64,000 bases of DNA from Serratia liquefaciens ATCC 27592 (GTDB lineage: Bacteria; Pseudomonadota; Gammaproteobacteria; Enterobacterales; Enterobacteriaceae), in contig NC_021741.1 in the NCBI RefSeq assembly GCF_000422085.1, forward strand, positions 3,224,001 to 3,288,000, written 5' to 3'. The position numbers were made by a program, and so were the translations under genes. Position 1 is the stretch's first letter, and the number at the start of each line of letters is the position of its first letter. The notes beneath the pieces are model-generated. The model saw nothing but the letters and a program-made list of their open reading frames with translations, was not told the origin of the DNA and searched no databases. Of this stretch, positions 1-8,040 are shown piece by piece.

Positions 1-2021
1 AGCAAAATGATGTCTGCCGACTCTTTGGCGATGTCCGTACCGGTGTCGACCGAAATGCCCACGTCGGCATCGCGCAGCGCCGGCGCATCGTTAATGCCGT
101 CGCCGAGGAACCCGACGGTATGGCCATTCGCCTGCAGCATTTTCAACACTCGCGACTTCTGCAGCGGCGTCAGTTTGGTGAAGACCGTGCGCTGTTCCAC
201 TTCTTGCGCCAGCATGGCGTCGTCCATCTGTTCAATTTGCGGACCGGAAAGCGGTTCACCCGGCTCCAGGCCAACATCGCGGCAGATTTTGCAGGTGATC
301 ACCGGGTTATCACCGGTCAAAACCTTAATCGCTACGCCGTTTTCCTGCAGGGCGGCGATCGCTTCCTGTGCGCTCTCCTTCGGTGGATCGAGGAAGGTCA
401 GAACGCCCTGGATCACCATATCGCGTTCATCGATAATACTCAGCGGCAGAGCATTTTTCTGTTCGCCCAGATCTCGCGTTGCCAGTACCAGCACGCGGAA
501 TCCCTCTTCGTTATATTGAGCGGCAAGCGCCTGCAACGCCTCACGCCGAGCCTGATCCAGCGGTAAAATCTGCTGCCCGTCGCGCACATGGGTGGCAATT
601 TCGAGCATTTCCTCCACCGCCCCTTTGCAAATCAGGCGTTGTTGGCCATTTTCATCCGCCACCACGATCGATAAACGGCGGCGTATAAAATCAAAGGGCA
701 GCTCATCGACCTTGCTGTAGCGGCCCAACGCCTCGATGCCCGGCTTGCCGCGACCAAAACGGATCACCGCCTGGTCCATCAGGTTTTTCATTCCGCTCTG
801 GTGGAAGCTGTTCAACCAGGCCAGGTGCAGCACCTCATTGTCTTTGGTCCCGCTGGCATCCAGATGGTGCTCAAGGATGATGCGATCCTGCGTCAGGGTG
901 CCGGTTTTGTCGGTGCACAACACGTCCATCGCGCCAAAGTTCTGAATGGCGTTCAAACGCTTGACCACCACTTTGCGTCGCGACATGGCGATAGCGCCCT
1001 TCGCCAGGTTGGAACTGACGATCATCGGCAGCATTTCTGGCGTCAACCCAACCGCTACCGCCAGGGCAAACAGCGCGGCTTCGCTCCAGTCACCTTTGGT
1101 GAACCCGTTGATCAGCAACACAATGGGCACCATCACCAACATAAAGCGGATCAGCAGCCAACTGACGCTGTTAACCCCACGATCAAACGCGGTTTGCGAA
1201 CGAGTGCCGACAATCGACTTCGCCAGCGACCCGAAATAGGTGCGTCCGCCGGTTGCCACCACCACCGCAGTGGCGGTACCACTGGCGACGTTGGTGCCCA
1301 TCAGGCAGATGTTCGACAGCTCCAACAGCGCATGTTCGCTGGAGACTTCGTCCTCACTCGATTTTTGGCTGACGTTGCCCATAACGTCGTATTTCTCAAT
1401 CGGGATCGCCTCGCCGGTCAGAATGGCCTGGCTGATAAACAGATCGCGCGACGCCAGCAGGCGAACGTCCGCCGGTACCATATCCCCGGCAGAGAGCTGA
1501 ATAATATCGCCCGGCACCAGTTCGCGGATCGGGACCTCCAGCGTCAGCGGATGTGCGCTGTAGCTGCTGCGACGCATCACCGTTGCAGTGGTTCGCACCA
1601 TCGACTTCAGCGTTTCCGCCGCCTTGTTGGTGCGGTATTCCTGCCAGAAGCGCAGCAGCCCGCTGAGTGACACCATCACCAGAATGATGATGACACCGGT
1701 GAGATCGGTTTCTTCACCGCGCCGGGCAGGCAGCCAGTAATCGGTAAAGAAACTGATCGCAGCCAGCACCATCAGTACATAGATAAACGGGTTATTAAAG
1801 GCGCTGAACAACTGCACCAACGCGTGCGGAGCCTTCTCATGAGCCACCTGATTAATACCAAACTGCGTCAGGCGTTCATCAACATCCTCCTGGGTTAATC
1901 CATTACGGTTGCATTTTAAATTTGCCAGCGTCTGGTCAACGCTGTTTTTCGCCTCTTGTGCGATGGCGTATGGCGTCGATTTTTTATCCCGGCGACGTAC
2001 GGTTTCATTAATATAGGTCAT
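1..2021 (-). CDS. mgtB: Mg2+-importing P-type ATPase MgtB (C-terminus outside window)
   Basis: P3B-type ATPase that imports Mg2+ across the inner membrane. The first 673 residues are visible out of about 900 usual for the family; the rest lies left of the window. Visible in order: a cytoplasmic N-terminus beginning MTYINETVRRR, the first membrane hairpin (near FIYVLMVLAAISF), an actuator loop with TGEA, the phosphorylation motif DKTGTLT, and the hinge motif GDGINDAP close to the cut edge. The start at 2021 follows an AAGAGAA-like ribosome site. It lies downstream of mgtC on the same strand, as in mgtCB operons, which is why mgtB is preferred over mgtA. The family is usually under PhoP and low-Mg2+ control. 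Confidence 0.9.
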   Translation of the reverse strand, partial: MTYINETVRRRDKKSTPYAIAQEAKNSVDQTLANLKCNRNGLTQEDVDERLTQFGINQVAHEKAPHALVQLFSAFNNPFIYVLMVLAAISFFTDYWLPARRGEETDLTGVIIILVMVSLSGLLRFWQEYRTNKAAETLKSMVRTTATVMRRSSYSAHPLTLEVPIRELVPGDIIQLSAGDMVPADVRLLASRDLFISQAILTGEAIPIEKYDVMGNVSQKSSEDEVSSEHALLELSNICLMGTNVASGTATAVVVATGGRTYFGSLAKSIVGTRSQTAFDRGVNSVSWLLIRFMLVMVPIVLLINGFTKGDWSEAALFALAVAVGLTPEMLPMIVSSNLAKGAIAMSRRKVVVKRLNAIQNFGAMDVLCTDKTGTLTQDRIILEHHLDASGTKDNEVLHLAWLNSFHQSGMKNLMDQAVIRFGRGKPGIEALGRYSKVDELPFDFIRRRLSIVVADENGQQRLICKGAVEEMLEIATHVRDGQQILPLDQARREALQALAAQYNEEGFRVLVLATRDLGEQKNALPLSIIDERDMVIQGVLTFLDPPKESAQEAIAALQENGVAIKVLTGDNPVITCKICRDVGLEPGEPLSGPQIEQMDDAMLAQEVEQRTVFTKLTPLQKSRVLKMLQANGHTVGFLGDGINDAPALRDADVGISVDTGTDIAKESADIIL

Positions 2022-2114
2022 AATGCAATTCTCTTATCTTACTCTGCGCACAGGGATACCCCGCCTGATTAACAGGTGAATAAGCACAGAATGGAATTTA
2101 TTTAGTTGGCGTGA

Positions 2115-2177
2115 TTAACGCGAATTATTGCCGCGTCGTGCACGCTGAATAATTAAACTTTCGGGGTCACCGTCCAT
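2115..2177 (-). CDS. Candidate 20-aa peptide between mgtC and mgtB
   Basis: A short ORF, MDGDPESLIIQRARRGNNSR, with a strong Shine-Dalgarno (AAGGAGG, 5 nt before ATG), better than that of mgtB itself. It sits in the 199-bp gap between mgtC and mgtB on the same strand. The peptide is hydrophilic, acidic at the start and basic at the end, with no membrane segment, so it does not resemble the membrane peptide MgtR. It could be a real small protein or a regulatory upstream ORF for mgtB. No homologue is recognised. The call rests on the ribosome site and position alone. Confidence 0.4.
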   Translation of the reverse strand: MDGDPESLIIQRARRGNNSR

Positions 2178-2220
2178 GACGCCTCCTTATCACTGAGTAC
2201 AGTGAAACATTAATGACTTA

Positions 2221-2919
2221 TTAGACAGGCAATTCAGAAGCGATACGCCAACGTACAGCACTGACGCTTTTTTCCAGACTGACGCGACAGACAATACCCT
2301 CAATCTCTTTTTGCACCGAAGGGTTAGCGGTTATTTCCGCGCAAACCTCCAGCTGGCCGGGAATAGCAATATCGGCACTGCGCAATGATTGTAATCTTAA
2401 TGGCACGCCATTTAGCGCCTGTAATATCAGGGTGCGTACCAGTATTTCATCCTGCTCGCCGCAGGTGACCTGTATGCGGTAGCACACCTCCAGATCGGTC
2501 GCCTGTTGTTGCGGCTGCAGATTGATGCGCTGCGCCGCTTCGCGCAGCAGAATATTGGCGCACAGGATCACCAGCGTCGCCAGCACCGCGTTCCAATACT
2601 GCCCCAGGCCGCACAGCACGCCTATTGCGGCTGAGCACCAGAGCGTGGCCGCCGTATTAAGGCCGCGGATATTCAGGCCTTCACGCATGATCACCCCGGC
2701 TCCCAAAAAGCCGATGCCAGAGACAATTTGTGCCGCAACCCGGCCAGCGCTGGAAGGGTCGGTAGACATGGAGCTGAGGATAAATACCGCCGCCCCGGTC
2801 GCCACCAGTGCATTGGTACGCAGGCCGGCCATACGCTGGCGCCATTGCCGTTCTGCGCCAATAACGGCGCCCAGGCTCATCGCCAGTAATAAATTTAAAA
2901 CAAAAGGAGTCATAGCCAT
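2221..2919 (-). CDS. mgtC: MgtC family protein
   Basis: MgtC/SapB-family inner membrane protein, 232 aa. In Salmonella and Yersinia it supports growth in low Mg2+ and in macrophages and inhibits the F1Fo ATP synthase. The N-terminal half has the family's hydrophobic helices and signature stretches (LGAVIGAERQWR, GIGFLGAGVIMREG, NTAATLW). The C-terminal third is a soluble domain (from about residue 140) typical of long MgtC proteins. The start at 2919 has GGGGA 7 nt upstream; a second ATG at 2913 is possible. It is the first gene of the mgtC-mgtB unit and has a leader of roughly 275 nt. Confidence 0.93.
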   Translation of the reverse strand: MAMTPFVLNLLLAMSLGAVIGAERQWRQRMAGLRTNALVATGAAVFILSSMSTDPSSAGRVAAQIVSGIGFLGAGVIMREGLNIRGLNTAATLWCSAAIGVLCGLGQYWNAVLATLVILCANILLREAAQRINLQPQQQATDLEVCYRIQVTCGEQDEILVRTLILQALNGVPLRLQSLRSADIAIPGQLEVCAEITANPSVQKEIEGIVCRVSLEKSVSAVRWRIASELPV

Positions 2920-2955
2920 GACTTTCCCCTTAAATAACCACAGGAGATAAAATCA

Positions 2956-2971
2956 TGTGCTTTTTAGCACA
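2956..2971 (-). promoter_or_regulatory. Perfect hairpin in mgtC leader
   Basis: TGTGCT, a 4-nt loop and AGCACA form a perfect 6-bp stem in the mgtC leader RNA, about 37 nt before the mgtC start. A second small stem (CGCG/CGCG) lies just upstream. mgtC-type leaders in other enterics are controlled by RNA structure and leader translation, so a role in attenuation or ribosome access is plausible, but only the inverted repeat is directly seen. Confidence 0.35.
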
Positions 2972-2994
2972 CGCGAAATCGCGCCGATAATAAA

Positions 2995-3051
2995 TCAGCG
3001 ATTGAGCGTATAAGTGCCAGGAGGGAATAGGCTGTGGCTGCAAATAACCAT
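2995..3051 (-). CDS. Possible leader peptide of mgtC (18 codons)
   Basis: Short ORF in the mgtC leader reading MVICSHSLFPPGTYTLNR. It holds adjacent proline codons and is followed by two hairpins before mgtC, an arrangement reminiscent of the proline-codon leader ORF of Salmonella mgtCBR. The ribosome site is weak (GGA about 9 nt upstream). It may equally be chance; ribosome profiling or conservation would decide. Confidence 0.25.
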   Translation of the reverse strand: MVICSHSLFPPGTYTLNR

Positions 3052-3201
3052 AATTACGTCCAAATCAATTCACCCGATGCCATTTGGCCTCAGGAACAAC
3101 AGTCAGATTCGGGTTTGCACAGCTCGGAATAACCAGAGAGGGGTGCTGCCCGCCGTTTTCGGCAAGCAACAAATCAGAAGAGGATTGGTCAGCTTGCCTT
3201 A

Positions 3202-3230
3202 TTTATATCACTGCAACTAAAACTGTCCAA
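3202..3230 (-). promoter_or_regulatory. Candidate sigma-70 promoter of mgtC
   Basis: On the minus strand, TTGGAC and TATAAA are separated by exactly 17 nt. Transcription would begin near 3195, giving a leader of about 275 nt, similar in length to that of the Salmonella mgtC operon. I could not find a convincing PhoP direct repeat here. The rest of the 2920-3432 gap holds no other feature I can support except the unresolved promoter of the rightward gene at 3433. Confidence 0.4.
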
Positions 3231-3432
3231 TTGTGTTTCCTCTTTGAAATTTTGGCTGAGTATAGTGACGCAGAGTGACGATGTAAAGGCGAATTTATTA
3301 AACGGAAATTAAACTCAATAACCCCAATATTTGATGAGTCACACGATTATAACTTATTGGCATTGGGCAATTGGCTAATTACCGATAAGCTTGAGCTTCA
3401 ACAGGACAATCATCCTCAAGGACACGCATTCA

Positions 3433-5616
3433 ATGAACCTGCTTCGCCTTTCCATCAGCCTCGCCCTGCTTGCCGGTTTTCCCGCTCAGGCCCTGCTCTT
3501 GCAACAGGGCGAAACGCGTTTCGATATCGATCCTGCCACGCTGCAAATCGTTGCGGGAAAAAACCAGGTTAACCAGGCACTGGCTGGGCAAACCGTGGCT
3601 GAACTGCAAAGCACATCGACGCAGGCAAGCTGGCAATGGCCCAACAGCGCCATGCAGGTTACCGTCAAATTGGAGGGTGGCGATCTGCGCTTGAGTTTCA
3701 GCAGCAAGCGGGCACAAACCCTGAATTGGTTCAGGCTGCCGTCGCAGGCAACGACCCTGCTGCTGCCGATTGGCGAAGGTAGCCGCATCCCGCTGGACAA
3801 TCCCGTCTGGCGGAATTATCTGGTCAAGGAAATGACGCCGCTGGATACCAACTGGGATCTGAAACTGCCGCTGTGGAGCCAGCAACAGCAAGGCAAGGTC
3901 TACAGTTGGTTACTGCTAACCCCATTCAGCAACCAGGTAACCTTCGCCAGCGCAGGAAAGGGACTCGCCATGCGCAGTAGTCATGAGTTCAACCGCTTTA
4001 ATCAGCAGCAGGCTTTCGAGGTGCTGCTGCACGTGGGAGACACGCCGCTGTCCGGCGCGCGCCGTTACCGTGAATACCTGCAACAAAGCGGTCAGTTCAG
4101 CAGCCTGCGAGATAAAATCCGCATCGCGCCGGAAGGCGAAAAGTTGATTGGTGCTACGCACATTTATCTGTGGGGCGACAAACTGCTGGCGGTGAACGAC
4201 GTGAAAGATTGGCCGGGTCTGTTGGCCTGGCTTATCACCCCCAAGGGTGAAGTTCTGTGGCGGAAAATGGATGCCGATAGCCAAAAAACCGTGCGCACGC
4301 TGGCGGAAAAAACGCCGCAGGGCTGGCAACAGCAAGCGCTGATTGATGCCCTTAATCAGGCGCTGGTGACACTGACACCGCTCAAGGCGACGCCGGATGA
4401 CGCCGACTTCTTATCGGCACAACGCCAACAGGCCGCGGATATCCGGGCATTGGCGCTACGGCAACTCGGGCCCTATCTGACTGCGCCGGAGAGCTGGGGA
4501 CAGGGGCTGGCTAGCCCCCTGGTCGAGTCGCTGCAGCAGGCCGGCCTGCCTCGGCTGTGGTTGGGTACCGACAACTGGACCGCCGAGTTTCTGCACCCGC
4601 ATGCGGTAGAAAGCGCCAAAAAGGCGGGATACCTGATCGCCAGCTACGATTCTTACGACACCGCCATTCCACGTGGAGTCAATGACAGCTGGTTAACCGC
4701 CCAACTGCCGACGTCCCTGCGAGAAAAGTGCGCCATCGTGCGTGCCGACGGCAGTAAGAAACCCGGCTTCGGCAAACAAGGCTACTACCTGAATCCAGGC
4801 TGCGTACTGCCTTACTCTCAACAGCGGATGACCGAACTGGTGCGACTGGCCGGGCTGAACAGCCTGTTCCTCGACGTTGACGGTACCGGGATGGTCTCTG
4901 ACGATTATCAGCCCAACCACCCGACCGGTGCCGAGCAAATGGCGCAGGCTCGCAATGCGCGGCTGGCCTGGTTCAGCAATACCCTTCGCCTGCCGCTCGG
5001 CTCCGAAGATGGCAATGCGGTGACCGCACGCCACATCATGTTTGCCCACGGCATGGAAACCTGGGGATTTGGCTGGGGCGATAAGCAGATGAATCACGAT
5101 AAGTCCTCCCCTTATTACCTGGGTGCCTGGTGGCCCAATGCCCAACCGGCCTTCTTCTTCAGCCCGGCCAAGGTGAAGGAACCCTACCGCACGGTGGAAT
5201 TCGATCCGCGCTATCGCCTGCCCATGTATCAGGCGGTGTTCCACGACGCGGTGATCAGCAGCCACCACTGGAACTACGACAACCTGAAATTCAGCGATGT
5301 CAAAACCACCCGCAGCCTGCTGAGCCAGCTCTACAATACCGCGCCGATGTTCCATCTCAGCCGTGCCACGCTGCAGGCGCGCCTGCCGCAAATCAAACAG
5401 GCCGACGCCGCCTTCCGTCCGCTGCATCAGGCCCTTTGGGATAAAGCGCTGATCGATTTCCGCTGGCTGGATAAAGCCGGGTGGGTGCAGCAAACCACCT
5501 TCAGCGACGGCACCACGCTGACCGCCAATTTTGGCGAGCAGCCGTTCGACGGCATAGCCGCCCAGAGTCTGCGTGCCAAACTGGCGGACGGTCGCACCCT
5601 GAACGTTACGCCATAG
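3433..5616 (+). CDS. Secreted glycoside-hydrolase-like protein, family not identified
   Basis: A 727-residue protein with a clear Sec signal peptide (MNLLRLSISLALLAGFPAQA). The ATG at 3433 is chosen because it opens the signal peptide; an upstream in-frame TTG at 3391 would add 14 hydrophilic residues. The mature protein is rich in Trp and aromatic residues. The N-terminal third looks like a beta-sandwich (lines of alternating hydrophobics). The middle has barrel-like acidic motifs (LFLDVDGTGMVSDDY, FAHGMETWGFGWGD), and a small beta-rich C-terminal domain follows. This resembles large carbohydrate-active enzymes of the GH101/DUF5696-like type, but I cannot assign a family or substrate. It is followed by a CoA-transferase after 63 bp. 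Confidence 0.6.
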   Translation: MNLLRLSISLALLAGFPAQALLLQQGETRFDIDPATLQIVAGKNQVNQALAGQTVAELQSTSTQASWQWPNSAMQVTVKLEGGDLRLSFSSKRAQTLNWFRLPSQATTLLLPIGEGSRIPLDNPVWRNYLVKEMTPLDTNWDLKLPLWSQQQQGKVYSWLLLTPFSNQVTFASAGKGLAMRSSHEFNRFNQQQAFEVLLHVGDTPLSGARRYREYLQQSGQFSSLRDKIRIAPEGEKLIGATHIYLWGDKLLAVNDVKDWPGLLAWLITPKGEVLWRKMDADSQKTVRTLAEKTPQGWQQQALIDALNQALVTLTPLKATPDDADFLSAQRQQAADIRALALRQLGPYLTAPESWGQGLASPLVESLQQAGLPRLWLGTDNWTAEFLHPHAVESAKKAGYLIASYDSYDTAIPRGVNDSWLTAQLPTSLREKCAIVRADGSKKPGFGKQGYYLNPGCVLPYSQQRMTELVRLAGLNSLFLDVDGTGMVSDDYQPNHPTGAEQMAQARNARLAWFSNTLRLPLGSEDGNAVTARHIMFAHGMETWGFGWGDKQMNHDKSSPYYLGAWWPNAQPAFFFSPAKVKEPYRTVEFDPRYRLPMYQAVFHDAVISSHHWNYDNLKFSDVKTTRSLLSQLYNTAPMFHLSRATLQARLPQIKQADAAFRPLHQALWDKALIDFRWLDKAGWVQQTTFSDGTTLTANFGEQPFDGIAAQSLRAKLADGRTLNVTP

Positions 5617-5679
5617 CAACACCGATCAGGGTGAACTACGCTAGGTTCAGTCCCCTGACCGTCACCGCTGGAGTTGATA

Positions 5680-7065
5680 ATGGATAGCCTTACTCAAACG
5701 CTGCTCGCAGAGATCGAGCAAAGCTTTGGTCACGACGCCTTTTCGACGGGGTCGGTGACGGTCAGCGGCGAAGGTGTGCTGAGCAGCGCATTCCCAGTCA
5801 GCGAATTGGCGACCGCCTGCTGGGCCGCCGCCGGGCTGGCCTGCGCCCGACTGCTGCAACAGAATCGCAGCGCAGCACCGCAGGTGTTTGTCGATCGACG
5901 GTTGGCGTCCTTATGGTTCGGCTGGACGTTACGTCCACTAGGTTGGTCATTGCCTGCGGCCTGGGACGCGTTGGCGGGCGATTATGCCACCAGCGACGGT
6001 TGGATCCGCCTGCATACCAATGCACCGCATCACCGTAAAGCCGTAGAGCAAGTGCTCGGTCCGAATCAGGATAAAAATGGGTTGGCGCAAAAGGTGCTGG
6101 CATGGAAAAAAAACGAGCTGGAGCAGGCGGTGATAGAGGCCGGTGGCTGCGCGGCGCAAATGCTTTCTGTCGAAGCGTGGCGGCAGCATACCCAAGGTAA
6201 AAGCGTTGCCCTGGAACCGCTGATCCATCAGACGCAACTTCAGGAAGCTGCGACGCCAGTCTGGACGCTGCCCAACGCCAGGCCGCTGCACGGCGTACGG
6301 GTGCTGGATCTGACGCGGATTATCGCCGGCCCGGTAGCCACCCGTTTTCTCGCCGGTTTAGGGGCGGACGTATTGCGTATCGATCCCTACGGCTGGGACG
6401 AACCGGCTGTTGAGCATGAGGTGATGCTCGGCAAACGCAGTGCACGATTGAACCTGACCAACGTCCACGATCGCCACACCTTTGAACATCTGCTGAAAAA
6501 CGCCGATGTTATCGTGCACGGCTATCGCGCCGGAGCCTTGGAAAAACTGGGTTATGGCGCGGAACAACGACAGGCTTTATCTCCGGGATTGATCGACGTT
6601 TGCCTGAATGCCTATGGCTGGAGCGGTCCGTGGCGCGGGCGGCGCGGTTTCGACAGTCTGGTACAGATGAGTTGTGGTCTGGCAGAGGCGGGCATGACGT
6701 GGAAAGGCGCCCCTCACCCCGTACCCTTGCCGGTACAAGCGCTGGACCACGCCACCGGTTACCTGATGGCCACGGCGGTGCTGCAGGGCATCCGCCGACG
6801 TCTGCAAAATGGCACCGGCTACAGCGCCCGGCTGTCGCTGGCCCGAACGGCAGAGCTGCTGTTGCGTCATCCTTACCCGCCACAACATTCGGGAGAACCA
6901 CTGGCGCCGTCGGTTGATGCAGATGAAAACCCGGAAACCGAACTGACCTGCTGGGGCCCGGCGCAACGTCTTAACCCCGCGTTATGGTTCAATGGCACCG
7001 CGCTACTTTGGGCACTGCCGGCCACCCCGCTCGGCCGCTCGCAACCGGCCTGGCGACGACGCTGA
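5680..7065 (+). CDS. CaiB/BaiF-type (class III) CoA-transferase with extra N-terminal half-domain
   Basis: 461 aa; transfers CoA between carboxylic acids, substrate unknown. Residues from about 200 on are a standard CaiB/BaiF Rossmann core (LHGVRVLDLTRIIAGPVATR, LGADVLRIDP, GKRSARLNL, DVIVHGYRAGALEKLG) with the likely catalytic Asp356 in the DHATGY motif. The first 190 residues resemble the part that normally follows that core (DGWIRLHTN, then a region like the 'VPCGPV' lobe), so the protein looks circularly rearranged or partly duplicated. The start at 5680 has GGAG 6 nt upstream; a TTG at 5674 is less likely. It converges on a LysR gene whose end is 2 bp away. Confidence 0.85.
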   Translation: MDSLTQTLLAEIEQSFGHDAFSTGSVTVSGEGVLSSAFPVSELATACWAAAGLACARLLQQNRSAAPQVFVDRRLASLWFGWTLRPLGWSLPAAWDALAGDYATSDGWIRLHTNAPHHRKAVEQVLGPNQDKNGLAQKVLAWKKNELEQAVIEAGGCAAQMLSVEAWRQHTQGKSVALEPLIHQTQLQEAATPVWTLPNARPLHGVRVLDLTRIIAGPVATRFLAGLGADVLRIDPYGWDEPAVEHEVMLGKRSARLNLTNVHDRHTFEHLLKNADVIVHGYRAGALEKLGYGAEQRQALSPGLIDVCLNAYGWSGPWRGRRGFDSLVQMSCGLAEAGMTWKGAPHPVPLPVQALDHATGYLMATAVLQGIRRRLQNGTGYSARLSLARTAELLLRHPYPPQHSGEPLAPSVDADENPETELTCWGPAQRLNPALWFNGTALLWALPATPLGRSQPAWRRR

Positions 7066-7067
7066 AC

Positions 7068-7940
7068 TCAGGCCAATTGACGCTGCAACCAATGTAACAA
7101 GGCTTCGACCCCCGGCGTCAACCCGGAGTTTTGCGGCCAGACCAGATAAAAATCAACCGGTTCGAGTTGCCGAGCCGCAGCCAACGACACCAGCCGGCCC
7201 TCGGTTAGCGCATCGCTCACCAAAAGTCTTTTCACCAGCGCGATACCAAATCCCTGTTCGGCCGCGCGGATCAACAAGCCAGCGTCATTGAACGACGCCA
7301 GAGGCCTGCCATACTCCCTCTGCTGATGCACCAAAAACCAACTGCGCCATGGCGTAACATCATGCTCCAGCAGCGGCATGCCTGGCGTACCATCGTCGAA
7401 GGCCGCCTGCCATTGGCGCGCCAACGCAGGGGTTGCGACCGGCACCACCTCTCCCCTGGCAATAAGTTGCGCCTGCATATCCGCCCATTGCCCATTGCCA
7501 AGACGAATAGCCGCATCAAAACCTTTGCGCGTCAGATCCTGCACCGCCAGCGAGGCATCGATATCCAACGTAATATCGGCACAGGCCGCGTGAAAAGACG
7601 ACAGCCGCGGCATTAACCAGTAATGAGCGAAAGAAGGCAAGACGCTGATACGCAGAGCCTGACTTTGCGCAACGCGCCTGACCCGGCCAATCCCCTGTTG
7701 CAATGCTTCCAGCGTTGGTTCGGCCACCGCCAACAGCTCGCGCCCGGCAGCGTTCAGACGCAGCCCCCGCCCCTGCCGTTCAAACAACGGACAGCCCATC
7801 GCCTGTTCAAGCTGCTGGATCTGCTGGCTGACGGCACCGTGGGTAAGGTGCACCTGCTGGGCGGTGGCGCGCAGGTTCTCTAGCCGGGCGGCAATTACAA
7901 AGGTCGGCAGAAAGTGTAAAGGAATACGCTCATCGAACAT
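7068..7940 (-). CDS. LysR-family transcriptional regulator (GcvA-like)
   Basis: 290 aa. N-terminal winged HTH (residues about 8-66, with the typical ENLRATAQQVHLTHGAVSQQ helices) and a C-terminal periplasmic-binding-like effector domain from about residue 90. The HTH and the LRISVLPSFAHYWLMPRL stretch match the GcvA/AmpR-like subgroup. It is divergent from the decarboxylase gene at 8041 (100 bp apart), so it most likely controls that gene and itself. The end is 2 bp from the CoA-transferase. Effector unknown. Confidence 0.9.
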   Translation of the reverse strand: MFDERIPLHFLPTFVIAARLENLRATAQQVHLTHGAVSQQIQQLEQAMGCPLFERQGRGLRLNAAGRELLAVAEPTLEALQQGIGRVRRVAQSQALRISVLPSFAHYWLMPRLSSFHAACADITLDIDASLAVQDLTRKGFDAAIRLGNGQWADMQAQLIARGEVVPVATPALARQWQAAFDDGTPGMPLLEHDVTPWRSWFLVHQQREYGRPLASFNDAGLLIRAAEQGFGIALVKRLLVSDALTEGRLVSLAAARQLEPVDFYLVWPQNSGLTPGVEALLHWLQRQLA

Positions 7941-8040
7941 TGGTTAGCCCTGCTATCCAAAAAGGGTATTTTTCATCGATTTTCGCGCCAAAGTAAAGGG
8001 TTTAGGGTGTCACTATTCCCCCTTACGTCCGGAGTTATCG

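Noticed and set aside
801..1670. 289-aa rightward open frame
   Set aside because: It lies wholly antisense to mgtB and reads as low-complexity His/Gln/Arg; the opposite strand encodes a clear P-type ATPase.
2941..3300. PhoP box for mgtC
   Set aside because: I looked for the GTTTA-N5-GTTTA repeat on both strands of the leader and promoter and found only poor matches.
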